Shown here piece by piece: positions 26,412-34,664 of a stretch of 64,000 nt of DNA (within the stretch, counting starts at the first letter, position 1; each line of letters starts with the position of its first letter). The position numbers and the translations under genes are program-made. Under the pieces are notes generated by a model. It ran no database searches, was not told where the DNA came from, and worked only from the letters and a program-made list of their open reading frames with translations. This stretch comes from Arthrobacter agilis (GTDB lineage Bacteria; Actinomycetota; Actinomycetes; Actinomycetales; Micrococcaceae): contig NZ_NFSC01000024.1 in the NCBI RefSeq assembly GCF_002157505.1, positions 62,001 to 126,000 of the forward strand. Reading direction: 5' to 3'.

Positions 26412-27206
26412 GTGGTCGGCAGGCGGAGTTCAGTTCGTGGAGCGGACGGCGTGGACATCGGTCTTCTGACCTGTGGCTCCGGGCCGCCGTTGCTTCTTAT
26501 CCATGGCGGGATGGGGCGCCTTGAGCGCTGGGAGCCGATGTGGCCATTACTGACGGACCGGTGGCGTGTGACCGCGATGGACCGCCGCGGAAGGGGTACC
26601 AGCGGGGACAGTCAACCATATCTGGGCAGCAAGGAGTGCGAGGACATCGCCCATGTAGCCGCCGCGTTGGCCCACGAGCATGGCGGTGCCATCGATGTGT
26701 TCGCACACAGCATCGGCGCAACCTTCGCTTTGGGAGCTGCTACCTCGACTGCTTTCCGCCGCCTCGCCCTGTATGAGCCTCCTGGCCCCTTGACTGTTGC
26801 CGGCGGGTGGGCGGACCGCGTCTCGGCCTTGATCGCCGACGGCCAAACGGGCAGGGCTGCCTTCAGTTTTCTCACCGAGATCATCGGTCTGAGTGCGGAA
26901 CAGGTGCAGTCGCTTCGAGATTCACCCGCAAGTATGGATGTGCTGCCCATCGTCGCTGCGACGCTCGAGCGCGAAGCCCATGCCCTGGCAGAGGTCGATC
27001 TCGTCTCCGCGGCCCAAAAAGTGGCGTCTCCGGTCATGCTCCTGCTCGGTTCCCGAAGCCCCCACTGGGCTCAAGAGATCACCGCTTCTCTCGCCGACAA
27101 CCTTGCTTCAGTCCACGTCGTCACCCTCCCGAACCAGGGACATGAGGCTATCGACCATGCTCCCGCCCTCGTCCTGCACGAGCTGGAAATCTTCTTCAAC
27201 AACTAG
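26412..27206 (+). CDS. Alpha/beta hydrolase
   Basis: About 264 residues. GPPLLLIHGGMGRLERWEPM holds the oxyanion-loop HGG. VFAHSIGATFALGAA is the nucleophile elbow with Ser. MLLLGSRSP and LPNQGHEAIDHAP give the distal Asp/His region, His being in GHEAI. The elbow is AHSIG rather than the standard GxSxG. GTG 26412 is favoured because AAGGGAG lies six bases upstream. A TTG at 26391 is the alternative. Substrates of such hydrolases vary (esters, lactones, epoxides) and cannot be told here. Stand-alone gene beside the replication origin. Confidence 0.85.
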   Translation: MVGRRSSVRGADGVDIGLLTCGSGPPLLLIHGGMGRLERWEPMWPLLTDRWRVTAMDRRGRGTSGDSQPYLGSKECEDIAHVAAALAHEHGGAIDVFAHSIGATFALGAATSTAFRRLALYEPPGPLTVAGGWADRVSALIADGQTGRAAFSFLTEIIGLSAEQVQSLRDSPASMDVLPIVAATLEREAHALAEVDLVSAAQKVASPVMLLLGSRSPHWAQEITASLADNLASVHVVTLPNQGHEAIDHAPALVLHELEIFFNN

Positions 27207-27358
27207 CCGCGAGGGCGCCCGTTTTGTCAGCCCGGGGCCGAAGCACAGGACCGCTCCGAGGGTTCGTGACTCGCCGGCAATACTGGTATGGACGGATCCC
27301 ACTCCCCCAATGCCGGCCCTCCAGTACATACTTTTCTGTATACCCGTTTCTCCGTGTT

Positions 27359-28443
27359 CACGCTTTTCTGTTTTCACGCTTTTCTGTGTGCGTTGTATGG
27401 AGATGATGCCGGGCGATTGAAGCTGATGAGGAAACCGTCAGCACCACCCAATCGAGCACGCGGCGCCTAGGGAGGCTCCTAGAGATCGTGATCCACGAGC
27501 GGCTTGGCACGGACAAACCCCTATCCCCTACCCCAGATCCCCGGTTCTTTGACACAGAAATCAGTATCAACGCTTTTCCGTACCTACGTATTTCCGTGTC
27601 CGTGACCGTGCCACCGCTCGCACCAACCCGAACCCCCACCACAGGTGGTCGGAGAGCTTCAACCACTGCGTCGAGCAAGCGTAGTGACGGGCCTCCCGTC
27701 GATCGGTGGACAACAACACCCGGTCCACGCCTACCTCAATCTTCTGCAAAAACAGAACGCAGTATTCACGCTTCTCTGTTTCCACGCTTTTCTGTGTTCT
27801 TTCAGCAGAGATGCCGCGCGATTGAAGCTAACTAGGAAACGCAGTCACCTCATCGAGCACACGGCACCGAAGGTCCCTTCAAGGATCATGATCTATCAGC
27901 GCTGTGGCACGGAAAAATCCCCATCCCCACTCCCCCGGCGCATTTTACATAGAAATCAGTGTTCACGCTTTTCCGTATCCACGTATTTCCGTGTCAGCGC
28001 TCCAACCGACCCGAACCCCTCCACACATGGGAGGAAAGCTCCAACCGCTGTGTCGTGGACAACGAGGCCTGGTTCACACCCACCTCGAGCCCCTGCAAAA
28101 ACAGAACACAGCATTTACGCTTTTCTGTGTGCACGCTTTTCTGTGCATGATGTATGTCTGCCGCGTAGTGCAAGCTGGGGGACCAGGGGACTGCAATCGC
28201 CTATGCCTTAGCTGTGTTCACAGAAATCTGTAAATGCTCTTTTCTGTGTCTAGCTCATCGCGCTTCTATGAAGGCATGGTGAACAAACAACATCGCACCG
28301 GGTACAGGCGGCACTGCAGGCGTCGGTATAGCTAACTGGGAGGGCTTGATCTGACGGTGTCACTAGTTCACCACTAGCGACCTCTGCTGGCGATGCTCGG
28401 GTTATTTCTGTGTCTACGCTTTTCTGTTTACACGCTTTTCCGT
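27359..28443. repeat. Iteron array, putative plasmid replication origin
   Basis: A 13-bp unit CACGCTTTTCTGT and close variants occur as pairs 16 bp apart: 27359/27375, 27767/27783, 27964/27980, 28116/28132 and 28415/28431, with looser copies near 27570 and 28234. Around them is a longer repeat of about 400 bp: for example GCGATTGAAGCT at 27412 recurs near 27820, and CCCGAACCCC with a following GCTTCAACC/GCTCCAACC block recurs near 27623 and 28010. Evenly phased repeats next to rep and par genes are typical of an iteron origin, where the initiator binds and copy number is set. No gene is supported in 27207-28589. Confidence 0.82.
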
Positions 28444-28518
28444 ATCGGGGGAGCGTCTCCCTGTTTCAGGAGCAGGGCTGTTGCGCGATTAGCGATGCGT
28501 AGGCGCCAAACAAACGAG

Positions 28519-28546
28519 CGAGGGCCGGCCTAATGGCCGGCCCTCG
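28519..28546 (-). terminator. Terminator of the par operon
   Basis: A perfect 12-bp stem CGAGGGCCGGCC / GGCCGGCCCTCG with a TAAT loop, 44 bp after the end of the minus-strand parA-RHH operon, followed on that strand by a T-containing CTCGTTTGTTTGG. It also insulates the origin from partition-gene transcription. Confidence 0.7.
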
Positions 28547-28589
28547 GGTGGGGGAGTGCAGTGGGGGAGTGCGACCGCTGTTCCCGTGT

Positions 28590-28838
28590 CTAGTCAGTAA
28601 GCCCGTCGATGAAGTCCCGCAAGATCTGTGCCATTGGTACACCGGTATCCATCGCTCGGAGCTTCAACTTGCGGTGCTGCGCGAGTGTCAGATCGAGCGT
28701 TAGGCGCTTCGCATAGTCGTCATTGGCGTTTTTGAACGAAGCAGAAACGGATGGTCCGCTCTGTGCGACAGGCGAGGGAGCAACCGCCTTGGGTGCCATT
28801 CGTTCTGCGAGGGATGGCTTCTTAGCTGGCGATGCCAC
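28590..28838 (-). CDS. Ribbon-helix-helix partition partner of ParA
   Basis: 82 residues from a GTG at 28838 with TTGGAGGT eight bases upstream. The start lies inside parA, a 17-bp overlap. The N-terminal 40 residues are Pro/Ala/Ser-rich and basic. The C-terminal 45 (KRLTLDLTLAQHRKLKLRAM, then VPMAQILRDFIDGL) match a ribbon-helix-helix fold. Small RHH proteins act as the centromere-binding ParB/ParG-like partner in type Ib partition systems. The position directly after a short ParA supports that. Confidence 0.72.
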   Translation of the reverse strand: MASPAKKPSLAERMAPKAVAPSPVAQSGPSVSASFKNANDDYAKRLTLDLTLAQHRKLKLRAMDTGVPMAQILRDFIDGLTD

Positions 28839-29415
28839 TGTGTACCTCCAATAGGTCGGTTGCAACCTGGTCGTAGCCGTGCAGGTTAGTTGGAATGGTG
28901 CCGTAGGCGTTCTTGATGTCCTCGCGGAGAGGGATGTGGGCGTCTATGACAGCTGCACCGGCCTTCTCGAAGGTCTCTACAGCAATGGCGAGGCTTCTGG
29001 TATTCAGTCTCGCCCGGACGATCAGTACAGCCGCAGGCTTGCCTGCTCGCGTGGCCGCCTCGATCGAGGGCCAAACTCGCTGAATGTCCATCGCGGATGC
29101 ATCCGTGGGGATGACGACGATGTCGGCGGTGGCGATTGCCGCGTCGATTACCTGCGGGTTGCCTGGGGGAGTGTCAATCACGCTGTGATCGAATCCCTGC
29201 GCCGCTTTTTTCATGGTGCGCTGGTTCACGACCTTGACAGTAAATGGCAGCGTCTCTCCACTATCCTCGACCAGGCCAGTCCAGTCTGAGGCTGATCCCT
29301 GCGGATCTCCGTCCAACAAGACAACAGTGCCCTCTCGCGTGAGAGCGGCCGCGATGTAGACGGAGCTAGTGGTCTTCGCTACTCCGCCTTTGAGATTTAC
29401 TAGGGCGACTTTCAT
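28822..29415 (-). CDS. parA: ParA-type partition ATPase
   Basis: 197 residues. MKVALVNLKGGVAKTTSSVY holds the deviant Walker A (KGGVAKTT, residues 9-16). VVLLDGDPQGSASDW is the switch/Walker A' region, and FDHSVIDTPPGNP is Walker B. The short length and lack of an N-terminal DNA-binding domain place it with type Ib ParA proteins, which position plasmids over the nucleoid with a small ribbon-helix-helix partner. The gene starts at ATG 29415. Longer in-frame starts are not conserved. Upstream 29416-29500 holds inverted repeats that could be the centromere and operator. Confidence 0.93.
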   Translation of the reverse strand: MKVALVNLKGGVAKTTSSVYIAAALTREGTVVLLDGDPQGSASDWTGLVEDSGETLPFTVKVVNQRTMKKAAQGFDHSVIDTPPGNPQVIDAAIATADIVVIPTDASAMDIQRVWPSIEAATRAGKPAAVLIVRARLNTRSLAIAVETFEKAGAAVIDAHIPLREDIKNAYGTIPTNLHGYDQVATDLLEVHSGIAS

Positions 29416-29436
29416 AACCCTAACGTAACACTGAAA

Positions 29437-29474
29437 CACAGAAATACGGGAACACGGGCGCGCGTGTTTCTGTG
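29437..29474. repeat. Inverted repeat upstream of parA, possible centromere/operator
   Basis: CACAGAAA (29437-29444) and TTTCTGTG (29467-29474) face each other 22 bp upstream of parA, around a GC-rich centre containing ACACGGGCGCGCGTGT. The TTTCTGTG core is shared with the origin iterons. The rest of 29475-29724 shows no gene. Confidence 0.5.
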
Positions 29475-29724
29475 CTGAGGTAGTCATTTGGCGGTGTAGG
29501 GAGTGGGCGAAGTGGTCACCTCGGTCTGATTCCCACCGACCGCTCCTCCAAGAGATTGCCGAGGCACGGCCGGACGCCGACGTACACGCGCCGTGGGTGG
29601 GATTCTCGTTGCCGTATGAGGCATGGGTGCGAACTGAATTACCCAGACGACGAGATTTTGTGGGATTCAGCAATGCGGTAGTACATCACGCAACTGAGCG
29701 GGCCCCGGAGTGGGGGAGTGGCGT

Positions 29725-31662
29725 TCAGGCTGCGTGCCAAAGCGAATGCTGTCTTTCATGTTCGTCCTCAGTGGGGGGCAGCCAGTATTCGTCGATGTCC
29801 TGGTCGTAGAGCTCGTGTTCCTCGAGCTGGGGGAGTAGGTGCCTGTCGAGCCATGCGTGCCAGGCTGCGCGTTGTTTGCGGTAGCGGGTGATTTGTTCCT
29901 GGCGGTCCTCGGTGGCGCCGAGGCGGTTCGCGAGATCGTCCAACCCGGTTGTCGTCAGGATGATCCATCGACCGCGGTCGCGCCGGATCATCTGCAGGTT
30001 TTCCATCCGTGCGAGGTGGTTGATGAGGGCGCGACGCGAGAGGCCTGTGGTATGGATGAGGTCGGTGGTGGTGGGGGAGTGGCGTCCGCGTTCGATGGCC
30101 TCGTAGGTAAGGGCTGCGACGTCGCCCAGGACCCGGAACACCGGGCGAATCGCGTGGATCTTGCCCTTGCGCCAGGTCAGGTCGCGGGCGAGCTGCTCGA
30201 ACTCGGCTGGGAGCTGGACGAGGTAGGTATCGGCGTTCCGTCCGCGACCCCTCTCGACGCGGGTGAAGATCCCTGCTGAAGCTGCCTCCAGGGCCGGCAG
30301 AAGGCGGGCGATGGTGACGTGGTCCTTGCCCAGTGCGACGGCGAAGGAGCGGCATCCGATGTCGAGCATGTTGGTCTGGTTGGTGCGCATATAGGCCAGG
30401 ACAGCCCGAATCAGGAACCTCAGGCTGATCCCTGCCCGACCAAGGGTTTTGAACCTGGGATCGAGGACTGCGTAGAGGACATTCTCCAGATCGTTCACGA
30501 GCTGGTGGATGGCGTGCTGGCTGGGGTTTGGTGAGCCCCCCGTGAGTTGAGTAGGGCTTGTGTTGTAGTTGTGCGCAGGTTTCTTCCCGTGCCGGGAGGC
30601 GGGTTTCGCGGCTGTCCAGGCTTGGGCTTTGGCCCACTCCAGGGGAAGGAGCCGTTCGGCCTTGTCGCTGTACAGGGAGGCGAGACCGGCATAGGAGCCG
30701 TTCATGCCGGCCCGGACCTGGTCGGCGGTCCACTGGCAGGCGGCGAAGTGGTTTAGGACCGCCATGCGGGCCTCGGAGTCGCTGGCGTACTTCGCTGTGT
30801 CGTACAGCCCGGTCCGTGCCACGATCCGCAGAGGAGATTCACTGCGGCCCAGAAGTCCACGAGCTGACTCACCTGGTCGACGAGCTGGCTCAGTGTCGGG
30901 CGCTGCGGGATCCTGAAGAGCTGGTGTGCCGGCTGGTGCGCTGGCTACTGTGCGGGCCTGGGTGCGCCGTTTCTTCTGTTCCAGCCGGTACAGCTCCGGC
31001 GCGAGGGCCTTGCGTAAGGCAGCCAGTGCCATCGCGGGGTTGCGGCGGGTAAGGATGCCGTAGGCCTCCGCCAGGGGCGTCACGAGTATCTGGTAGCCGC
31101 CGGACTTGTGCGCGGATCCGGGCACACGGATACACCCGTCGGTGACGTTCTGGTGCGGGCTGGGGTCAAGGCTCGGCGCACGGAGCGTGAGCGCTTCCAC
31201 CAGCTGCCGGGCCTCCGCCGCCGAAATGGGTTCCTGCAGGGGCACGTACAGGTGCCGGCCGCCGCTGGGGGAGGAGTCCTCCACATAGGACAGACCCGCT
31301 GTACGAAGAATGCCGGCAAGGCGCACAGCGTCCTGGTCAACGATTGCTTTGCGGGCCTTGGACGTATCCAGGTCCAGGCACAGGGTGCGGACAGTGCCGT
31401 CCACGTCGTGGATCAGGACCGCCGCCGGAGCTTTCGGGACAGTGCCGGTGATCCGCAACGGCGTGCGCGGGCGCGGGTACTGGAAACGCTCACCAATCCA
31501 ACGACCCGCCCGGTACACGGGCTGGCCCGCGATCAGCGGGGCAAGAACCCACGCGGAACGGGACGCGGAATCTGTCCGGCGCGGCGCGGCATAAAGAGCT
31601 GGAGGTGCTTCGAGCACTCGGTGTACACTTTCGAGTAAGGGTACGACCTGAAAAGGACGCAC
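29725..31662 (-). CDS. Plasmid replication initiator with primase-polymerase domain
   Basis: 645 residues. The N-terminal half has archaeo-eukaryotic primase features: LCLDLDTSK (Asp97 and Asp99, metal ligands), SPSGGRHLYVPL (131-142) and CIRVPGSAHKSGGYQILV (178-194). The C-terminal half has winged helix-turn-helix stretches, such as HSPTTTDLIHTTGLSRRALI, for origin binding. Such Rep proteins of actinobacterial plasmids melt the iteron origin and make primers. The gene points away from the terminator at 31728 and lies 0.3 kb upstream of parA on the same strand. It starts at GTG 31662, and the ribosome-binding site is weak. Confidence 0.83.
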   Translation of the reverse strand: MRPFQVVPLLESVHRVLEAPPALYAAPRRTDSASRSAWVLAPLIAGQPVYRAGRWIGERFQYPRPRTPLRITGTVPKAPAAVLIHDVDGTVRTLCLDLDTSKARKAIVDQDAVRLAGILRTAGLSYVEDSSPSGGRHLYVPLQEPISAAEARQLVEALTLRAPSLDPSPHQNVTDGCIRVPGSAHKSGGYQILVTPLAEAYGILTRRNPAMALAALRKALAPELYRLEQKKRRTQARTVASAPAGTPALQDPAAPDTEPARRPGESARGLLGRSESPLRIVARTGLYDTAKYASDSEARMAVLNHFAACQWTADQVRAGMNGSYAGLASLYSDKAERLLPLEWAKAQAWTAAKPASRHGKKPAHNYNTSPTQLTGGSPNPSQHAIHQLVNDLENVLYAVLDPRFKTLGRAGISLRFLIRAVLAYMRTNQTNMLDIGCRSFAVALGKDHVTIARLLPALEAASAGIFTRVERGRGRNADTYLVQLPAEFEQLARDLTWRKGKIHAIRPVFRVLGDVAALTYEAIERGRHSPTTTDLIHTTGLSRRALINHLARMENLQMIRRDRGRWIILTTTGLDDLANRLGATEDRQEQITRYRKQRAAWHAWLDRHLLPQLEEHELYDQDIDEYWLPPTEDEHERQHSLWHAA

Positions 31663-31727
31663 TCGGTAGAGCTCTTCACCGGTGATCTTGGCGGAACGAC
31701 GGTGTGGAGCTTGGATTCTTGAATATG

Positions 31728-31757
31728 AAGAGGCCCGCTTCGGCGGGCCTCTTTTTT
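31728..31757 (+). terminator. Strong terminator upstream of the rep gene
   Basis: GAGGCCCGC TTCG GCGGGCCTC followed by TTTTTT on the plus strand is a textbook Rho-independent terminator. It lies 5' of the rep gene and at the 3' end of the minus-strand RHH gene. On the minus strand the T-tract is poor. Its best fit is a plus-strand transcript running antisense through the rep leader. Confidence 0.8.
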
Positions 31758-31983
31758 ATGAAGCCTTGGAAAGAGGCAGTGCCTCCTGGTTTGCGAGCTG
31801 GTCGAGGTCTATGGACGCCAGCTTCTCGGACATCACTTCAGCGATGAACGAGCTGGCTGATGTGCCCAGTGCTTCGGCGATAGCAAACAGCTTCTCTGCT
31901 TCAGCAGTGGGAATCCGTGCGGTAACGACGTGGCGGTCGCCCTTAGACGGGCGGCCGACCGACCTGTTCCTCTGAATAGCCAT
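31756..31983 (-). CDS. Ribbon-helix-helix DNA-binding protein
   Basis: 75 residues. MAIQRNRSVGRPSKGDRHVV, then TARIPTAEAEKLFAIAEALG and TSASSFIAEVMSEKL: a GRPSKGDR basic arm, a beta strand and two helices, as in CopG/MetJ-type repressors. It lies just upstream of rep and in the same direction, so it may control replication. ATG 31983 is chosen since upstream codons are not protein-like. The stop is directly at the terminator hairpin. Confidence 0.72.
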   Translation of the reverse strand: MAIQRNRSVGRPSKGDRHVVTARIPTAEAEKLFAIAEALGTSASSFIAEVMSEKLASIDLDQLANQEALPLSKAS

Positions 31984-32060
31984 ACGTCGCACTCTAGATT
32001 TCTGAAATGAGTTAAGTCCAAACCCTGTGGGCGTGTCGCGGTTAATTTTGATCATGTTTC

Positions 32061-32360
32061 TCAGTCCATCTCCTGGAACTGGTGGCCTACGACGTCCCAG
32101 CGGCCGTCGTACTGCTCGAAGTAGACCGCGGTCCGTTTCGTTCATGCCGCTCGTGCGGCGTTCCACTCCGGCTCGCTCTGGTTGCACGACCACTCGCTGC
32201 TAGTCGACTGCATGGCGCGTGCAGCGGTTGCGGCATGGGCCTTGGCGGTCGTGGTGACGAGTGCAGAATGAAGGTAGCGATCTCGGACGTGGACTCGACG
32301 TCGGCACGGACTGCACGCTTGGGTAGCGCGACGTTCAGCAACAAGCAGATCGTCGGCTGC
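32061..32360 (-). pseudogene. Decayed copy of the conjugation lipoprotein gene
   Basis: Pieces in several minus-strand frames match the intact gene at 35780-36433. RADVESTSEIATFILHS corresponds to RSDIDSTARVAALMLHS, CNQSEPEWNA to NQVEPERNA, and TAVYFEQYDGRWDVVGHQFQ to VTVYLEKTEDQWDVVGHQTR. Frameshifts and a stop break it. 32361-32644 holds no further recognisable coding sequence. Confidence 0.7.
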
Positions 32361-32644
32361 ACGGTAGGAGTCCTCCCAAAGGGTCGTGGGCGTCGACGTG
32401 GACGCACACCTTCCTGGGCTCTCGTTATAGCTGCAAGCCACCAGTGGGAGCGTGAGGGGCAGCGGCTCGCACAGTGTGGTCGTAGTAGGGGCAGACTCTG
32501 GTTCAGATCTACTCGAGCCACGCGCCTTCCTCCGATCACTTGTGCAGGGTTAGGTCCAGTCACTCAGCGCCTAGCTTGCCCCTCAACGAACCAGAGGACC
32601 GTACCAATATGGCACGATCCTCTGATTTTAATCAATTGATACAA

Positions 32645-32956
32645 CTACTTGTGTCTCCACGCCCACGCAACCAAGGCCTTCTGAGCTTCCTCGGCATGGG
32701 AGTCGATTGAAGTTGAGCGAACGGCTTCGCTGAAGAGGATCTTCACCGAGCGGGCTGTGCGGAAGTACTGGCCGTGCTTGTCGATTCTGCGGGCGGAGAC
32801 GCCGAGGTATCGGGCGGCCTCCTTGCGGTTCATGCCGGCGTCGATACAAATCTTGACGGCGCGGAAGATGACTGCGTAGGCGGCCTCGTTTTCCGGGTTG
32901 GCCTTAGTCAGGATGCGCTCTACAGCGCGTTTGGCCTCTGGTGGCGTCTGATTCAC
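32645..32956 (-). CDS. Small helix-turn-helix protein
   Basis: 103 residues from GTG 32956, after GTGAGGAGAGGAAT. MNRKEAARYLGVSARRIDKH is a helix-turn-helix, flanked by helical ENEAAYAVIFRAVKICIDAG and a C-terminal helix rich in Ala and Trp. It starts 11 bp after the membrane-protein gene in the same operon as the XRE regulator. Probable DNA-binding accessory protein, family unknown. Confidence 0.65.
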   Translation of the reverse strand: MNQTPPEAKRAVERILTKANPENEAAYAVIFRAVKICIDAGMNRKEAARYLGVSARRIDKHGQYFRTARSVKILFSEAVRSTSIDSHAEEAQKALVAWAWRHK

Positions 32957-32966
32957 ATTCCTCTCC

Positions 32967-33737
32967 TCACTCAATCGACAGGTCCGTGTCGAGCTTCTTG
33001 CGGGCCAGCTGCCGGCGTCGGGCGATTGCAAACGCCCAGAGCCCTAGGACCACGCAAGCTGTCGATACGTGCGTGACCAGTTCAAAGACATAGAACGCTT
33101 CGGGCCCGGCGCGTAGTTCCAGTGGGTATGCGAGAGTGCGCGCGAGGGAGAGTACGAAGCCGATAAAGATAAGCCTCGATGCTAGCCGCCCGAAGCGCAG
33201 AGGGTTCCTTCGGCTGTCGCGGAAGATCGGCTGGAGTAGGGGCCCAAGGATGTAGGCGGTGTATGCGAGGACGATCCACTCGTTGACCTCCACCGCTGGC
33301 TGGTCCGCATAGGCCACCAGGCGGGGCGAAGGCTCTGGAGTGTCTGCGGCGATGAGGGTGATGAAGACGCCGAGGGCGGCGATGCCAAGGGCCATGGCAC
33401 CACGAGATCCGACAATCCATCGGAGGGCTGTCTCGGATTTGTAGGCAATGGCGAGATGGACGCCGAGGAACGCCACTGCGGTCATCGCGCAGCACTTGGC
33501 AACGAAGTCGGTCCCGTTGGAGAGGGGCACAATGGCTTCCATCATTGTGTAGACACTCGGTAGGGAGACGACGTAAGCGGTGGTCAGCAAGATCCCCATG
33601 AGCGCGAGCCGCCCACTGGGGCGCCACAGTGCTCTGGCTCCTTCCGGCGTCCTCGTGGACGTCAAACGGTGGAACGTCAGGCCACCAAGAAGGATCAGCA
33701 TGAGGCTGACAGAAATGATGTAGATGCTGTCGTTCAT
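32967..33737 (-). CDS. Multi-pass membrane protein (MAB_1171c-like)
   Basis: 256 residues with about seven hydrophobic helices, starting MNDSIYIISVSLMLILLGGL. The helix pattern and the downstream position after an XRE gene recall the actinobacterial MAB_1171c-like membrane family, which is regularly paired with such regulators. No transport motif is visible. The gene lies 21 bp behind the XRE gene and 10 bp before the small HTH gene, so the three form one transcript. Confidence 0.6.
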   Translation of the reverse strand: MNDSIYIISVSLMLILLGGLTFHRLTSTRTPEGARALWRPSGRLALMGILLTTAYVVSLPSVYTMMEAIVPLSNGTDFVAKCCAMTAVAFLGVHLAIAYKSETALRWIVGSRGAMALGIAALGVFITLIAADTPEPSPRLVAYADQPAVEVNEWIVLAYTAYILGPLLQPIFRDSRRNPLRFGRLASRLIFIGFVLSLARTLAYPLELRAGPEAFYVFELVTHVSTACVVLGLWAFAIARRRQLARKKLDTDLSIE

Positions 33738-33758
33738 CGGATCAGATCCGTTCGTTTC

Positions 33759-34487
33759 TTACCCGATTAGGTCCGTAAGTTGCTCGGCGTACTCGAGTGC
33801 TTCCTTGCGCTGCCGCACGCGGCGCTGGAGGAGGTTCAGGCGTTGCTGAATAAGCTCGATGAGCTCTTCGTGCTTCATCACCCTCAGGGCAGTCTCCCTG
33901 ACATCTTCGGGCCAGTCGCCCTCTTCCATGGTGATGAGACCTACGACGACAAGGCCAGCCACCAGGGAAGTGCCACTTACCCGAGCAGCCGTGACCGCCT
34001 GGATGGGCGTGAGCTTGTTGTCCGAAAGCTGTGTGAACAGGTACGTAATTGCCGTGCCTGTTTTCTCTGCCACATCGTGGCGGACATCTCCGGTGTCGAT
34101 GGCGTCGATCCACGCACGATGAGACCCGTCGTGCGGAAAATCAATCCTGACATGGTCATCACGCGGGAAAAGACGGGCCTGGGTTCGGTGCTGGAGCTCG
34201 ACCATGAGGTCCGCGTGATGAACCTGACTCAGCACTTCGGCCGCTGTTGGAGAGCGTGGCCGACTGTCGAGGTCTTCGTACTCCTTGAAGTCCGCTAGAG
34301 CTGCGACGGGGTCAATTCCGTAGGCTCGAGCGACCCCCACGACGGTCGACTCTGGAACGTTGCCACGCCTCATCTGATTGCCCACCGTGACGCGATGCAG
34401 CCCAGTGAGCCGACTCAACTCGCTTGCCGACGTAGTGATGCCGCGTCCTTCTAGCCATTGCTTGAAGTCAGAACCAGAAACAGCCAC
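33759..34487 (-). CDS. XRE-type HTH regulator, likely repressor of the transfer operon
   Basis: 242 residues from GTG 34487 with GAAGGAGGT five bases upstream. The N-terminal 60 residues hold an HTH: TSASELSRLTGLHRVTVGNQ, then MRRGNVPESTVVGVARAYGI. The middle (about 75-150) is predicted soluble, and the C-terminal 60 residues (MKHEELIELIQQRLNLLQRR) form a coiled coil for oligomerisation. It is transcribed away from the type IV secretion operon across a 177-bp gap holding a perfect inverted repeat. Negative autoregulation and control of transfer are inferred from that. Confidence 0.78.
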   Translation of the reverse strand: MAVSGSDFKQWLEGRGITTSASELSRLTGLHRVTVGNQMRRGNVPESTVVGVARAYGIDPVAALADFKEYEDLDSRPRSPTAAEVLSQVHHADLMVELQHRTQARLFPRDDHVRIDFPHDGSHRAWIDAIDTGDVRHDVAEKTGTAITYLFTQLSDNKLTPIQAVTAARVSGTSLVAGLVVVGLITMEEGDWPEDVRETALRVMKHEELIELIQQRLNLLQRRVRQRKEALEYAEQLTDLIG

Positions 34488-34537
34488 GGCACCTCCTTCG
34501 CTGGAATTCCTAGATGGGTACGACGCAGCATGTAGCC

Positions 34538-34585
34538 CTGATGTCAAAAGTTAAGATATTCTAGAAACTAAGGAATTGACATCAG
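34538..34585. promoter_or_regulatory. Divergent-promoter operator between XRE gene and transfer operon
   Basis: CTGATGTCAA (34538-34547) and TTGACATCAG (34576-34585) are perfect inverted 10-mers 28 bp apart. Each contains TTGACA pointing outward, a consensus -35 hexamer for the gene on its side. No good -10 boxes were found at 16-18 bp. It is probably where the XRE protein binds. Confidence 0.6.
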
Positions 34586-34664
34586 CTCGTTTCCCTAACC
34601 TCTCAGATTTTACCGGGCGCTGCCTAAACGGACCGCGCTCCTCAATCCCCAGAAGGAGGTAGCG

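Noticed and set aside
19272..27253. A 15-bp string CGAAGCACAGGACCG present at 19272-19286 and 27239-27253
   Set aside because: Too short and unsupported by longer flanking identity. Probably chance or debris of a common noncoding element.
27359..28443. Repeats that might suggest a CRISPR array
   Set aside because: The units are 13 bp, come in pairs 16 bp apart, and the intervals between pairs vary and are themselves repetitive. No cas genes are present. Iterons explain it better.
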